This document shows positions 23,581-35,779 of a stretch of 64,000 nucleotides of DNA, piece after piece; within the stretch, counting starts at the first letter, position 1; each line of letters begins with the position of its first letter. The stretch is from Steinernema hermaphroditum. Its lineage: Eukaryota > Nematoda > Chromadorea > Rhabditida > Steinernematidae. Position numbers and translations under genes: made by a program. The stretch spans positions 16,430,001-16,494,000 of the forward strand of contig CM059622.1 of NCBI GenBank assembly GCA_030435675.1. Direction: 5' to 3'. The notes beneath the pieces are model-generated. The model saw only the letters and a program-made list of their open reading frames with translations, had not been told where the DNA came from and made no database searches.

Positions 23581-23634
23581 GGAGTCGAACCCTGATCTGC
23601 AAACTGGTAGGCAAGAGACTTACCGTGTCAACCA
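23581..23634 (-). repeat. tRNA-like head, minus strand
   Basis: Minus-strand TGGTTGACACGG (23634-23623) and GGTTCGACTCC (23591-23581) give A and B boxes; the B box is perfect. TCTTGCCTACCAG lies in the anticodon region. No acceptor stem is visible. Confidence 0.5.
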
Positions 23635-24429
23635 CATAGACATCGGAGACCTTTCCGGTAATCATGTTTATAGTCACATCTCTAGTCGCGTATCTTTGTT
23701 TATAGTCAGGTGTGCGTATAAGCCGACAGGCTTTTCTGTGTCAATTTTCAGTTAGGTCTTTGGCGGACACTTCTGTAGGATCCACTCCGGAAGGAATTTA
23801 ACCTATCCCGTTCTGTTTTGAAACCTTTCATTGGTTTTCCATTAATAAGCTTAAGACATTATTTCTCGAACTTTGATTTTTCAAATTTCTTTGTAATTAT
23901 ATAACTCAATTTTCGGACATTTTTCCACTTATGTTTTTTACGATTAGTCAGCAGGGTAGCACGTAGGCGAGCTTCGATCGGCAATTACATTCCGAAAAAG
24001 TCGTTTGCGTTTGCATATTATGAAAAACGGATTCGACCTTTTTCGTTCAAATGAGATCTTATTTGTGCACTTGCAGACAGCAGGAACAAAAACTGTTCGT
24101 TTCCGATTGTCCCTTGTCCACGGTGTTGCCCTGTTTCGCTCTCCTAATACACGTGTTTAGAGAAAACGCACATTTGAGGGAAAATATATCATTATGACCA
24201 CAACACATTTGTTGTTGCTGATTAGGTGAACTTTTGTAAACACATCATTTATTTTGTTCGTTGGTTAGTCTTCTAGGAAACGATCGAGATGTTGCTCGTC
24301 GTTTAGGAAGCGAAAATGAACGACACAGATCGGAAAGAACATCTGCGTTTTTGTGAACTGGGAACTGCATCGAACGTCGGAACAAAAGGGAACCCTCTGA
24401 AGTGCCCGCCTGGGAAAGGAGTTGGAGTT

Positions 24430-24588
24430 GACACACTGGTTTGCTTAGAACTAGTAAACGTCAACCCCAAAAAGGCGACTGCTAATACGCATACCAGCCC
24501 TTGGAGTCCCTTTTTGGGGACTGATGTAGGACTGATGCAGGTGCCCTTTTGGGGTTGACGTTTACTAATGTAAGCCAACCAGTGTGTC
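24430..24588. mobile_element. 159-bp MITE with long TIRs
   Basis: The ends are inverted repeats of about 47 bp: GACACACTGGTTTGCTTAG through AAACGTCAACCCCAAAA on the left (24430-24477), and the reverse complement GACACACTGGTTGGCTTAC through AAACGTCAACCCCAAAA on the right (24588-24542). The middle also partly pairs (GGAGTCCC, GGGGACTG). The whole element would fold as one hairpin. It has no coding content and no clear target-site duplication. Confidence 0.65.
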
Positions 24589-26237
24589 GATTTTCAGCTC
24601 GATACGAGGAGGGCACTTCGGAAAGTTACCTTTTTAGATTCAACACTGCGAAGGTGTCCTTTATCACCATCAAACTGATGTCGTTAGTGAACACCCGCTA
24701 CACAGTCTATCGGTCCACTTTGTACAATATCTTGCATAGAGTGTAGTGAAATATCGCCACATTTTCGAGCACAAACTAGCCGGCTGCGGGGCAAAGGGGC
24801 ATGGTCTGGTTTTCTCTGACCGTCTGTGCTCTCTTCTCACCGCTCCTTAGGAACAGCCGCAGTTGGCCTTAGTGTATGCTGGGGCCGTTGCGGCTTAGGC
24901 TATTAATGGCAGCGGTTAGGGTGGCTCGGCTCCTGTTCAGTTTGCTTCTCGTTACATACGTGTATGTTTATCAAAACAGGAGACAATCTGGGAGTACGGT
25001 GGAGTACAATCAGTTTTTTTCACACACCCTCTCTTATAAAAATTACTTTTCCTTCACCTTTTAAAGCGCATGCATCCCACGATTGTCGACCTTACAAGGG
25101 CACATTTAAAGGTGCCTCCTTGATTGAAATTTTGTACACCAGTAGTACTAATAGAGTGTATTACTCTTGAAAAATATGTTACCGGTCCGTGAGCACTCTA
25201 GGTATGTTTAAAAAAAGCCTGTTATCCATTCTCATCGAGGTGACATTCGTTTCTCACCGATTATTCTCAAAACTGACTGTTCTGTTTTGGCCGCAAGGTG
25301 TTTATACTTAGAAATCATGATCCTTATACCAGATGTTATTTCAGGAAATGTTGCATTACTTGGGAATCGACGAATGCCCCATTGGTGAGAAAGGATGACA
25401 TGCCCATTTTACCACGTGAGCTGCTCATATTTTGCAAGAGTACTGGTGCACAAAATGTCAACAAAGTAGTCGGGGAGGGGGGGGGCACCTTTAAACGGTA
25501 CCTGTGAGACATCTACCCTTTTAAGTAGACAAACTCAGTATGATACCAAACATAAGATAAGTTGATGTTACTTAAGTCCCAACAGAAATACGGTGGATTA
25601 CCGTTCCTGATGTCTTTTCCTAAACGCTGTGTATTGTTTGGCATCCATGGGAATATCGACCTTTAAGCAGTGGACCATAGATGAAACGCAGCGAAAAAGA
25701 CATTCCCACTGAAATGACTTTTTGTGCTCTGCAAAGCCTTGGAAGGAGCGAGAAATTATGAACACTCTGAAACGCCCAGAGTGTGTGCTCGCTGCTGTGG
25801 CTATGGCTGCTATGTGATTCTCTTCGAAGCCGATTTGTGGCGTGACTGATGTAATATCTTCGTTTTCCACTCCGTGTCCATAGAAGCGGAGTCATTCATT
25901 TGTGCAACTGGAAACTGGTTCATAGAAGTGATCATTTTGAAAGTAATGACGATGTGACTTTCCAAGAAACAGTTTCGTTATCCAAGAGGAAAATCAGATA
26001 GCCTACTTCTCAATTAGCCCCATGTCAGCGTGTACCCTACATGAATGTGGACCTTATCACTAGGGATAACGCTGTTATGCCTCGGCTTTCTTAAAATCCA
26101 TGTTATAAAGCTCCTGCAACGCTGATGGTCTTGCTGGTGACTGTTGCAATGGAAAGCCGATCTTTTGGTGATCCAGAATAGAGAGCCCATCTACACATAG
26201 ACCCAAACGTGGAATACAGGACCCATCCCCTTTCATG

Positions 26238-26285
26238 ACATGCCCTTTGTCTCTCGTCGTCTGCGCTCTCTTCGCACCGCTCCCA
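26238..26285 (+). repeat. Dispersed pyrimidine-rich repeat, further copies
   Basis: This is the best plus-strand copy of the CGTCTGYGCTCTCTTCGCAC repeat, followed by CGCTCC. Another copy is at 24818-24855. Spacing and flanks differ between copies, so they are dispersed rather than tandem. Confidence 0.4.
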
Positions 26286-26957
26286 CGGAACGGTTGCAAT
26301 ATGTTTCCGGGCTCCTGTTTGGTTGGCATCACTGATTGCACCTATTTTCAGCCCAATCTCTGTCTATCCCTTGCGAACGATCCCTGGGAACGTGTGTTTT
26401 TAGAATATTCGGTGAATGTGAGAATATAGCATGAACACGTCTCATTTCATAATGTTTTTACCTCCTTCACTTGTCAGGCAGCTATACTACTTTGGAGTAC
26501 AAATTACAACTATAATTTCATTGAAGAGTCGACCACACACTCCTAAGGCTATGTTCCTATAAGTGAATAGCAGCTGTTCTCCAAAACAACCATATGTCAA
26601 CCGTCACGAAATGTTGCAGGTGTGCATATGCGATGGTAGCTGGTTCAGGTTTCTTTTTTTTGTGTTTTGTGTAGCGCTGTGTTGCCCATTTCCTGTTTTT
26701 CCACTTTTCCTAATTGTTTGCCTATCCTGCATCCGATTAGCGACACCGTCTCACCCACTTAAGCATGAACTAGCACGCACAACGAACGAGCACCGTACCC
26801 TCCCCCTCCGAAGGCTCCTCCCGCTCCCAAGGCGGTGACGTCGAGTACAAATCGCCGCCCCGAGATAAGCCGCTTCCCCGTCGCGCTGATTTACGAACGC
26901 GTCGACGTCAGTGTTCCCCGTCCGAGCTATTGTTCATCCACTACCCACCGTGTGACC

Positions 26958-29900
26958 ATGACTAGGCTTGAGACAACGACGCCCGAGATGAGTCTGGCCG
27001 AGTCGAAGGTCGACGACCTGGCTACCGTATGCAAGGTGATGATGCGGTTCGCCGACACTCCGGCCGTGATCACGGCCTTCGCCGTCAAACTCTGCTGTGG
27101 CATCTCGGCTCTGGTGCTCTTCGCTTGGTTGGCCAAAGTCAGGGTATGTCTTTCGTTGATAAATATCGATAGATGTTCCGTGCATACAAGTACGTCACAT
27201 GTTCTTAAGTCCAGGGTTCTTGAAGGACATTGTGATAGAGTTGTCACAACTTTTTACATACAATCTATCCGAGTAGTTCCGATTTATGAAGTTCCTAATG
27301 AAATAGTGTATAATGCCGAATACAAAAATCTTTGATCACGTCAGCCATATATCAAGCATTAAATGACCAAACTACCGTGGCTTTTTAAAATTCTTCAACA
27401 TTTGAGTGACCTATGAGCAGGGTTGTTCAGTGAATCAGACCAGCTCAACCGACTGAGGGGGCTGATCGGCCGTTCAACTGGGAAGGTATTGAAAACATAT
27501 TGGAAGGAAGGTTTGAGACACAATTTTGATGGGTTTTTAAGTAACCAAACTGATCTACCGGTCTCAGAAGGACCGTAAGGCTTCGGCTTTTGGCATCTTT
27601 CTCTTTGCGCGCATTCATATCAGCGCGGGTTTTGTGGGTCTCCTTCAGGGGTGAAGACGGCCTCGTGGCAAAGATGCCGAGCCGGGTGGCTGAACCCCAT
27701 CAATCTTGGCTCAGAGGCTCCGGTTCGGCTCCAGGTCAGTTTGCATCCCTGCGTCGGGGACTGATTCTTCATCGCCGTTGTTTTGGCGAGACAACTGTGA
27801 CGGCTGGCCCCCACTTTAGCCATTTTGGGACGAACTCGCCAACTGACGGAGGAAAGAGTCCGTTAATTACAATTACATATAATTTTTAGGTGACCGTAGC
27901 TTTGAGACCTAATTCTGATAGGTTTTGGTGTGACATATCTCCGATAGTAAGTGAGTATTCCGGCCGATTTGGGATAGAACCTTGATCGCCTTATCAGTAA
28001 TCATAATCTCTCTCTTAGTTCTTATCTTCTTCTTCCTCGTTTTAATCAAAATCCGATGTTTTTGTCTCTTCTGACAAGGGATCATTGAAGGCTTAAAAGC
28101 TGATAAACTAATTAGAACTTCCGCGATCAGTAAGCTCTTCGGAGGGAAATGCATTTTTGGGTGAATAAGCATCAAAAAGCCGCGCATTAACAGCTGATTT
28201 TTTGTGGAACTGTGTGGTGGAAAGTGTATTCATGAAAGTTTGTTCATAAATCTTAATGAATACACTGTAAAAAAAAGTCTTGTGCCTAGATATATGAAAC
28301 ATAGAGATTACCCTTGAGGCACTGAACCAAACGTCACTTTTCGAGAACATTAGGCAAACAGTGTATTAGAAAACACTCAAAAACAAGGAAACATTCCCAA
28401 AGGTCCGTTGTTAATAGGTCGATTTCCGACTTGCAGAACAACTGCTTTTGTCGTGAGAGGTACAAAACGCGAAACAAATGACATTATAGGACATTAAAAA
28501 CTAAATGAAAACAAGGCACGTCTATTTGCAACCATTTCACAGAATTAAGGCCATACTTTCTGAGAAAAGAGAACATTTGCGGACCGATCTAGAACGTTTC
28601 CCATGAAAACATACCTAGTCTGAACTCTATTAATCCGGACCATCGATCAGTATACAAATGTGGCATGGAACTGCGATCGTCTGCAAGTGAGCAGTTCTAT
28701 TTCGAGAATAGCGTCGTCTAAGATAAGACTTTTTCGTGCTTGCTTGTACAATTTCCGCATTAGGAACACCCATGCAATCCGTGACGTTCGCCATAAGTAC
28801 GATTTTATGCTTCGCTCACACGAATACATTTTTTGCACACGGTTTTTGGCAATGTGGATGATGAAGTGAGCAGGCTTAAGCGTGAACTGTGGTCAACACA
28901 TGTCCTTTCTAGTAAAGCTATGTTTGTATTGAACGCACAAAAGAACGTGTCTGCTAGTCTGACAAGCCACGTAGCCACGCACGATTTTCCCACGTTTGCT
29001 ATGATTGTAGGGAGACTCCTTGAAGGACAAGTCGTCAGAACTGAACCGTAGTCAAACGGTAAACGGCCTCCTGATGTTTCATTGTTTAGAATGAAACCAA
29101 AATAGCGATACGAAATAGATAAATGCATATTTTACTCCAGTCGAACCCAGTAGGCTACCGGTCTCGAAGCCAATGAACCTTAAAATGTCCGTGTGGCTCA
29201 TTTGACTTCGGCCCGGGTCCCTTTTGTGTGACTGTCTACCCATCTTAACTTTAGTTGATTAAAAAATAAACGGTCTCCTGATGTTTCAGCGTTGTTTGCC
29301 TATTCCCAGAATGAAACCAAAATAGCGATAGATAAACGACGTTCAGAGCGATTTGCGTAGCCCTGCTGTTGGCAAGACACCTGTACACATGCGGCCTTTT
29401 TGATGGAGATATCAACAGCCCTAGGAACCCTGAACAGTGGTTAAAATCCAGTAAAGGATTCGAATAGACTTGGCGAGATCGGATGGATTGCCGGTCGCTT
29501 TCGAACTGTCGGTGTGAACTGATTTATAATCGGGCAGGGTCGGGTCGACGCGGTCCCTTTTGTGTGAATGGCTGTCCCTTGCATATAGATCGATTTAGCG
29601 CACATCTAACGACAAGAAATTCAAATTCCGAGCCCTTATTCATTCATAAAAAACCTGTTTTTATTTGATTGCACAGGCAAGTTATCGATTCACAGTGAAT
29701 CGATTCGATCTGTCCGGACCGCTGGCACAAAACTGCTTTCTTTGTTTCCGATAAAATCATTAAAATGCTGAACAGTACGCCTCAATATTTTAACACTTCT
29801 TTCTGTTCGGCATCAAGTTCTTCGTTAATGCAATTGCCCTTCAATGTTCAACAATCTGGAAGGTCTCGTCTCCTTCCTTTCGCATCATTATTGACCTCAA

Positions 29901-32900
29901 ATTTATATAATGACTTTATGGAAATTCAGCGTCACACAATCTATGTTAGCTCTTGATATGCCACAAGGCTTAGTGCACTCTAACAGCTTCATAGTTTCCC
30001 AAATGATGTCAGCCGAGGGTCATGTAAGATTGGAAACTATGAAGCTTTTCAAGTAGACTAAATCTTGCGATATATCAAGGGACAAGGGCTGTATGACGTA
30101 GAATTTCCATTTGACAAATTATGTGAATCGACGACTGAGTGTCATATCCTCCCAGTCATCTAATCGCCGCCAAGTGCATCTCTATTAAAAAATGAAACAA
30201 AATTAGAGCGATTACCAAAAAAATGAGAAGGCGGTAGCACTCAAATACTCTCTACCGGTTCTGTTGCAGAAAGTTCCCATTGCATTAACCGAGAAATGTC
30301 ACTAAGAACCTAATTAAAACTGCACGATAAACTGGAACTACAGAAGTACTTTGATATATCATAAAATGTCGATGCGAAACCCATGGAGAGTTTGATCTAA
30401 AACCTATTTGCCCGAAGGGAACTGTCAATCAAATGACTTGTCCAGATCCCGTCGTTCTCCCTCAAATCACGTCTAATTTCTTTGTCTTCATGAAATGCAC
30501 GCTTTGGCAACTAAATTTGATCTCATGAAAGTACCGAAAGTGCGCAGTCAAGGCACTTAAAGAGGAAAAAAATTAATTGCCAATTGCTGCCTTCCGTGTA
30601 AAGACACATTAGGCGTCAAGGACGTAGTTCGATGTATTTTGGATGTTGAGTGCGGATCAAAAATAGACGTTGAGGATGAAAGGGTAATAAACGCCTGAAC
30701 AGCGGTCACCTGCGCCATGGGCACCTGTTAACCGAGGAAAAATATAAATACACTCAAGAGGACGAAGGGCTGGGGAAGTTCCTGACACATTTGATTACCG
30801 TACATTTACCTGGATGTTCGAGCTGTAGATTCAAATAGATTACTACTGACAAGGGAAGATCATAACGTAACCCCAGCCGAATAAAGTGTTCTAGAATCTG
30901 CAAAGCTGTCCATGTATTGGGAACAGTATTTGGAAGAGATGCGACATGCTCTTACGATAGCTGTAGGTGGAAAGCATACTTGGGATTGTTGAATGCTTCC
31001 CGAATATGGGCCTCGGCCACCGGAAAAGGTCGCCGACAAAGCGAGGCTTTTTTGGTCACGACAATGACCGTTCCGAGTTGTTTTACCACATCTATCAGAA
31101 CACAAGGTTATCGTATACTAAAAATCCTTTAAATTTCGAATCGAGTCTATCAGAGCTTCATTCCATTTCATTGACTCTTGGATCAATGGCATTAGGACCG
31201 TAGATGGCCGTAGCCACTGCTTCTGTTCCCTCTTCGGTGCAGGGCACGACATCGGAAATATCTGTCCCATAAGTATACACAGGCTTCGAAGCGCTAAAGA
31301 GCCTGAATCGGGAAGTAACGCGACTGTCTAACCTGTCAAAGCTTCCCACCTATGATGACGCCTTTGATGACCGCTGCTATAGTAGCAAACAGCAGCTGCT
31401 CGGGCACGCATGTTCGAACTTTTCATTTTGAATATCTAGCAACGTTTACCGTTAGTATTGAAGTGTTCTCCTGACGATCTATACATCTGGATATACCTTA
31501 GAATCTACTGTATAACCACCATACATTCACCGTATCGATGTCGCTAAAAATACACTTCCCATGAAAATGTTTGCCACGAAATAGCCAACATCACCTACGC
31601 AACTTCATGTTGTTCAAAACATAGCCTGTTCCCCAATTCGTATAGGTTCACTTCGCATCAGTAAAACAACATAATCTCATCTTAGTGCATCAGCTGCTGC
31701 ATGATCAAAGATTTATGAAATCGACTGAACCAAGAACTTCCCTTTAATGACATCGGCAAACATGCATGATTGAGTTATAAAGCAACAGCTGGTCGGACGG
31801 TAAAAAAACGAAAACACAAACGTAGTGATAAATTAAGATTTTTTGACTGATCTGTAACGCAAATATATGTATATTTTTAGCCTCGCAACAGGACACTCCA
31901 CATCAACGCCTACAACATTCTCTACGCGCACTTCATCTTCGTTCTGATTAGCTCCATTGGAGTTGTGATGAACGATGGATTCGACTTGACAAGGCTCACG
32001 GTGTTCAGGAGGATTGTGGATTACAAGGAAGGAAGTGTAAGTTGAGCGGCTCTAGTTCAAATGCCGATGCATGTTTGGCCCCAGTGCTAGTCAAAGATAT
32101 GTAGAAATCTTCCCTATCTACTCTCTTATCATCACTTTTTCCGGCAAAAATGGTCGATTTCCCAGCTGATTTCCGAGTGTCGGTTAAAATCCCAAAGGGG
32201 ATGGTCGAAATCTCAACGGGGACGGTCAATCGATCAGTGGGACGATTCAAATCCTTAAAAAGGGGACGGTTCAAATCAAGGGAACGGCTCATATCGCAAA
32301 AAGTGACGGTCCACACCCCAAAGGGGACGGACGGTTGAAACGGATTTATGCCCTTTTCCCTTTCCAGAACGAATGTGGAATCTTCTCGATGCCCGCCAGA
32401 TACGGTGTGTGGATCCGTCTCATCACCTTCTTCGGCAACACCGGCTCCACGCTGACTATGACTGCTTTGGCCGTCGAAAGAACATACGCGACGATCCAAT
32501 CGAGATCCTACGAGAAAGAGAGCAAACCGGGCTTTGGACGTCTCCTTGTCTTCTTGGCGGTAAGCGTTTATCTAAAGATCCGATCGTCAGAGTGTCGACA
32601 GGTGCTCGACGAGGTTTATTCCCACGAACTGATCACCTGTACAAGAGCACATGTTCTCCAGTTTCAAGCAAAATGACCTTTTTGGGATCGGAGGTTTCGA
32701 CGAGGGTTTTTGTTTAGTTTGAGCTCTTGGAATAGGAAATAGTCATGTAAGTGGTCAATAAACATTATGGTTCCCAGAAACAGCAATAAAGTTCGATAGA
32801 TCTATGCGTAAAATTATGTTTGAGTTATGGTCATTCATGTACTTATGTAGGTGAAACGTGCACATTGAAAACAGTGAGCGTTATAAAATGGAAATGATCT

Positions 32901-33907
32901 AGTGATACTTCTGAGGACGAAGGTCTACAGAAACGGAAAAATCAGTCACCAACCATTTTAGCAACATACGAAAGGTAGCAAATGGTTCTAATTGAACGCT
33001 AGCCCAGTCAGAAATGTGTAGGAGGCCTTCCAGTTCCGAGGGTATAGTGGTGGTAGTGGTAAAGTGGAAGATTTAGAACTAGAGTCTGTGTGCTTCGGTG
33101 CGAACGTGTTTTATTCGTAATATGAAATAAAGGTCGTCTACTTCAGCTACTTTTCAACCAATTCCCATCCATCACCCACTTTAGGTCGTTGTCAACTTCG
33201 CCCTGAAGACCTTCATCGCCGTCCACATCAACTACCAGCGCTACCTTCCCATGCAGAGTCTCTCCGCCGAGGCGGCTCCCTACGCAACGTGCGTTCTCTA
33301 CATCAACACCGGCTGTGAAGTGTTCAACATCCTCGTCTTCGTCTTCCTCTGGTTCGCCAACCACAAGTGGAAGAAGTCGGTCGGCCGCATTCTCGCCACT
33401 CTTACCCATAAGTATCAGGTACTCACAGCCTAAAATACACACGAATCTCGCGCTTCAGGTTGAAGAAAACATGAAGAGCGTTGCCATCATGATTTCGCTG
33501 GCGTCGTTGCATTTCCTCATCAACATCATCGCCTACTTCATCCAGCTATACGGTACGTGGCACGACGAAACGCCTCAAGAGAAGATGGAGTACGTCATCA
33601 AAGGCGACGTAGCGCCTACTTACGATTTTCTTCTTCCGCTCTTGACTCTCTGTCGGATTTATTACAAGAAGAGGTGGGTAGCGGACTCGATAATGACCAT
33701 CAATGATCTCTTTTTAGAAGAGTTCACCACAAGAACAGTCTTCATGGCATAATGTCTCCCGTGGAGAACATCTCGACCAACGATCACTTTCAGATGCTTA
33801 ATGGAATGTTTGACAAGGCACTAGATCAGACCATCGCTAAGAAGTCCAAGACCACCTCTGCGTCGTCCAAATCCAAAGTTGATGTCTCGAATGTTCACCA
33901 GATTTAG
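26958..33907 (+). CDS. Sra/Sre-type chemoreceptor 1
   Basis: This is a nematode seven-transmembrane chemoreceptor of the Sra/Sre superfamily. Six exons (26958-27143, 31881-32036, 32368-32559, 33185-33418, 33459-33673 and 33718-33907) join in consistent phase into 390 residues. Signature strings are VERTYATIQSRSYEKE after TM3 and HKYQVEENMKS before TM6, as in the E-R-x-x-A-T...Y-E and Y-Q-x-x-E-N motifs of the group. The start codon is supported by the paralogue at 40693, which aligns over the whole first exon. Intron 1 is 4.7 kb, very long beside the 40-625 bp introns further on. The C-terminal tail is hydrophilic and lysine/serine rich. Intron 2 carries a G-rich degenerate repeat. Whether the class is Sre or Srab I cannot decide by eye. 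Confidence 0.85.
27144..31880. other. 4.7-kb first intron of receptor 1
   Basis: No nested gene is supported. Two direct repeats lie in it: AAACGGYCTCCTGATGTTTC at 29057 and 29267, each running on for about 65 bp to AATGAAACCAAAATAGCG; and CCCTTTTGTGTGA-containing blocks at 29218 and 29552. A minus-strand GGGTTCGACTGG B-box-like string is at about 29137-29148. A GGTT/AACC palindromic patch is at 27420-27485. Confidence 0.4.
32165..32340 (+). repeat. G-rich degenerate repeat in receptor intron
   Basis: The motif AAAGGGGACGGTY, separated by roughly 20-30 bp of AAATC-type sequence, occurs about seven times in degenerate form (AAAGGGGATGGTCG, ACGGGGACGGTCAA, AAAGGGGACGGTTCAA, AAAGTGACGGTCCA, AAAGGGGACGGACGG). 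It ends 28 bp before the acceptor of exon 3. It is absent from the paralogous intron at 42486-43079. Confidence 0.55.
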
Positions 33908-35066
33908 ATCTTTATAAGATGTTTCATACTGCTGTAAAATTGAGTTCACTGTGACCTAAGTTATGCCGAATAGAAATTTGAGTATCTCGAGTTGCGAACT
34001 GAAATCTTACAGAGCTCTGGATTGGCAATAGGTTAATACCTATCCGGAACTTCTATGCTCACTTCACGGTACACCAGAGCATATCCAAAGAGAAAAACGA
34101 TGTGGTAACTATTACCTACCAAGAGCTGGATCGATTCGGGTCTTTTGGGTGTTCTGACCCTCTTTCAGGTTCTGGATCCCAAATCTGAACAAAAAGGCTT
34201 CCCTGCCAGGCAATCTACCAGCCGAAAGGAACGAACGGAACTAGGCCGGCGGGCGGACACCACCTCTGCGGTTGGATCTCCCTCCATCTTGTCCCCTCTT
34301 GACAACCTGAATCCTCTTAGTTGTTTTTTTGATCAAGAGTACCGCTGGCCATCAATCAAGTCTGATATTCATGGGATCGATTTACTTGATCGAGCAGGCA
34401 ATAGAGGGATTTCGGGTCCACTTCTTCGACGGTTCCCAAAAACCCAAAATTCAGCTTCTCTAATCGTCTGCCCTCTATGGAGCCTGTGCGGAAAGACAAG
34501 GGTGTCTTCATGGGGGCCTCGATTTTCTGGCTCTCCTTCCTCGTTCGGGTTGGGATTAGGGTTCTTTTTGGGTGCGCAGATATGCAGGATTGTTCACAGA
34601 ATCCGCCACTTTCACGTAATGTGAAACGGTTCCTGCATGAACAGAAACTACACGAGGAGTACAATGGCGACCTCCCAAAGTGTAGGGTTGTCTGAGACCA
34701 CAATTTCGGGTTTTGATTTTCCGGTTCAGATCCGGTTATCTGCAGAATGCTCAACACTTTAGTGATTCGAAATCTTTCGATTCACAATGCGTAAAGATTA
34801 ACGAAATATCGGAGGATTGGTTTTCTTCAATTTTTTAAACTTAAATTTCCTTATAATTACATGTTTAGCGTTCTGAATCACAAATGAAATTCTTATAAAC
34901 ACCTAAACATCCTTTCGCTGTGACTAGATCATTTAATCTTGTCTGGGGATTTGCACTTTGTGGTCGTCACTAGGGAATTAGCCCGATACATATTTCAAAT
35001 CCCATGACAACGACAATGTCTCATCTTCACTACGAAGCTTGCCTTTTTTTTGCCTTTACATGCGCC
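33908..35066. other. Intergenic
   Basis: No gene is supported. Open frames on both strands at 34145-34757 overlap and are motif-free. The region has TCTCTAATCGTCTGCCCTCT near 34457, related to the dispersed repeat at 17863, and a TTCGGGTTTTGATTTTCCGG tract near 34707 resembling tracts at 17740 and 36600, so it is probably transposon debris. Confidence 0.35.
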
Positions 35067-35779
35067 ATGAGAGGCTGGCTTGTCCTTTCTTCTCTGCTCG
35101 TTCCAACCTGGTCAGTACAAGTCCGCTGACATTACGGTTTGTTTTCCACTATCACCATCCTAATTCAGGACCAAGGACCGAGACTTACTCTTGTACCATT
35201 CGTCGTCAACTCTGCTTTTTATGGGATCGAACGGGAAGCCAACCTGACCAATATGATTAGCGCAATCGACTGTCAAATACGCTGGATGCAGGATCCGCCT
35301 GTGGGATTCAACTACAACAAAAGAACGAAAACGTGTACTGCTATGAGTGAAATCCACGGACTCCGGTCGGCCAGTCAAGTGGAAACGTATCTGATTACCG
35401 ACTGGAACCTCTACAACACAGAAGCGTGTCCCTCAGTTGAAATGCTTCTAGAACTCACTCTAGAACATTTCAGTGCAGTCGGTAAAACGGTATATATTCG
35501 GAATGGCTTTATTGGTGGATTTGAGTCCGATGTCCGGATACTTGGACGACCTGCTGGCGTTCGGGAAACGTTCACTGTCACTCCATTGATACCGTATGTT
35601 ATACAGACATTCGTTTGCCCAACTACTATACTGTGTAGGAGTCCAACGACAATGACTATGTCACCATGGAATGTCAAGAATCAAGGCCTCTCAAACTCGA
35701 ATCAGCAGTCATAAACTGGAACAAGGACTACATTTTAGAGACTAACAAAGGCCACATTTTTGGTTTATCCTTATTCTAG
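35067..35779 (+). CDS. Secreted protein, PAN-like cysteine pattern
   Basis: I do not recognise a named family. Exon 1 (35067-35114) encodes a signal peptide (MRGWLVLSSLLVPTWS) and joins in phase 0 to exon 2 starting at 35169. Exon 2 has a region with AIDCQIRWMQDPPVGFNYNK then KTC, reminiscent of the C...C...GFxYN...C spacing of PAN/apple-like adhesive domains. The 3' part is less certain: an intron ending at about 35638 puts the sequence in a good frame (NDNDYVTMECQESRP... to the stop at 35777-35779), but the donor could be near 35561 or 35597. The predicted size is about 200 residues, probably secreted; the role is unknown. Confidence 0.55.

Larger units (their letters stand above)
14074..26957. 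other. 13-kb gene-free, repeat-rich interval
   Basis: I find no host gene that can be supported. Open frames are under 120 codons and lack signal peptides, domains or splice-consistent partners. Named contents are listed separately: four tRNA-like heads (14642, 17618, 19875 and 23581), a fifth at 19575, a possible transposase scrap at 15236, Tc1/mariner-like fragments (16200, 22143), a TIR element (18927), an inverted pair (19560-20300), a MITE (24430) and a dispersed pyrimidine-rich repeat (17863, 21405, 24818, 26238). The rest shows nothing I can interpret. Confidence 0.45.

Noticed and set aside
34145..34757. Opposed frames of 159 and 133 codons
   Set aside because: Composition is repeat-like, fragments match other dispersed tracts, and no domain is visible.
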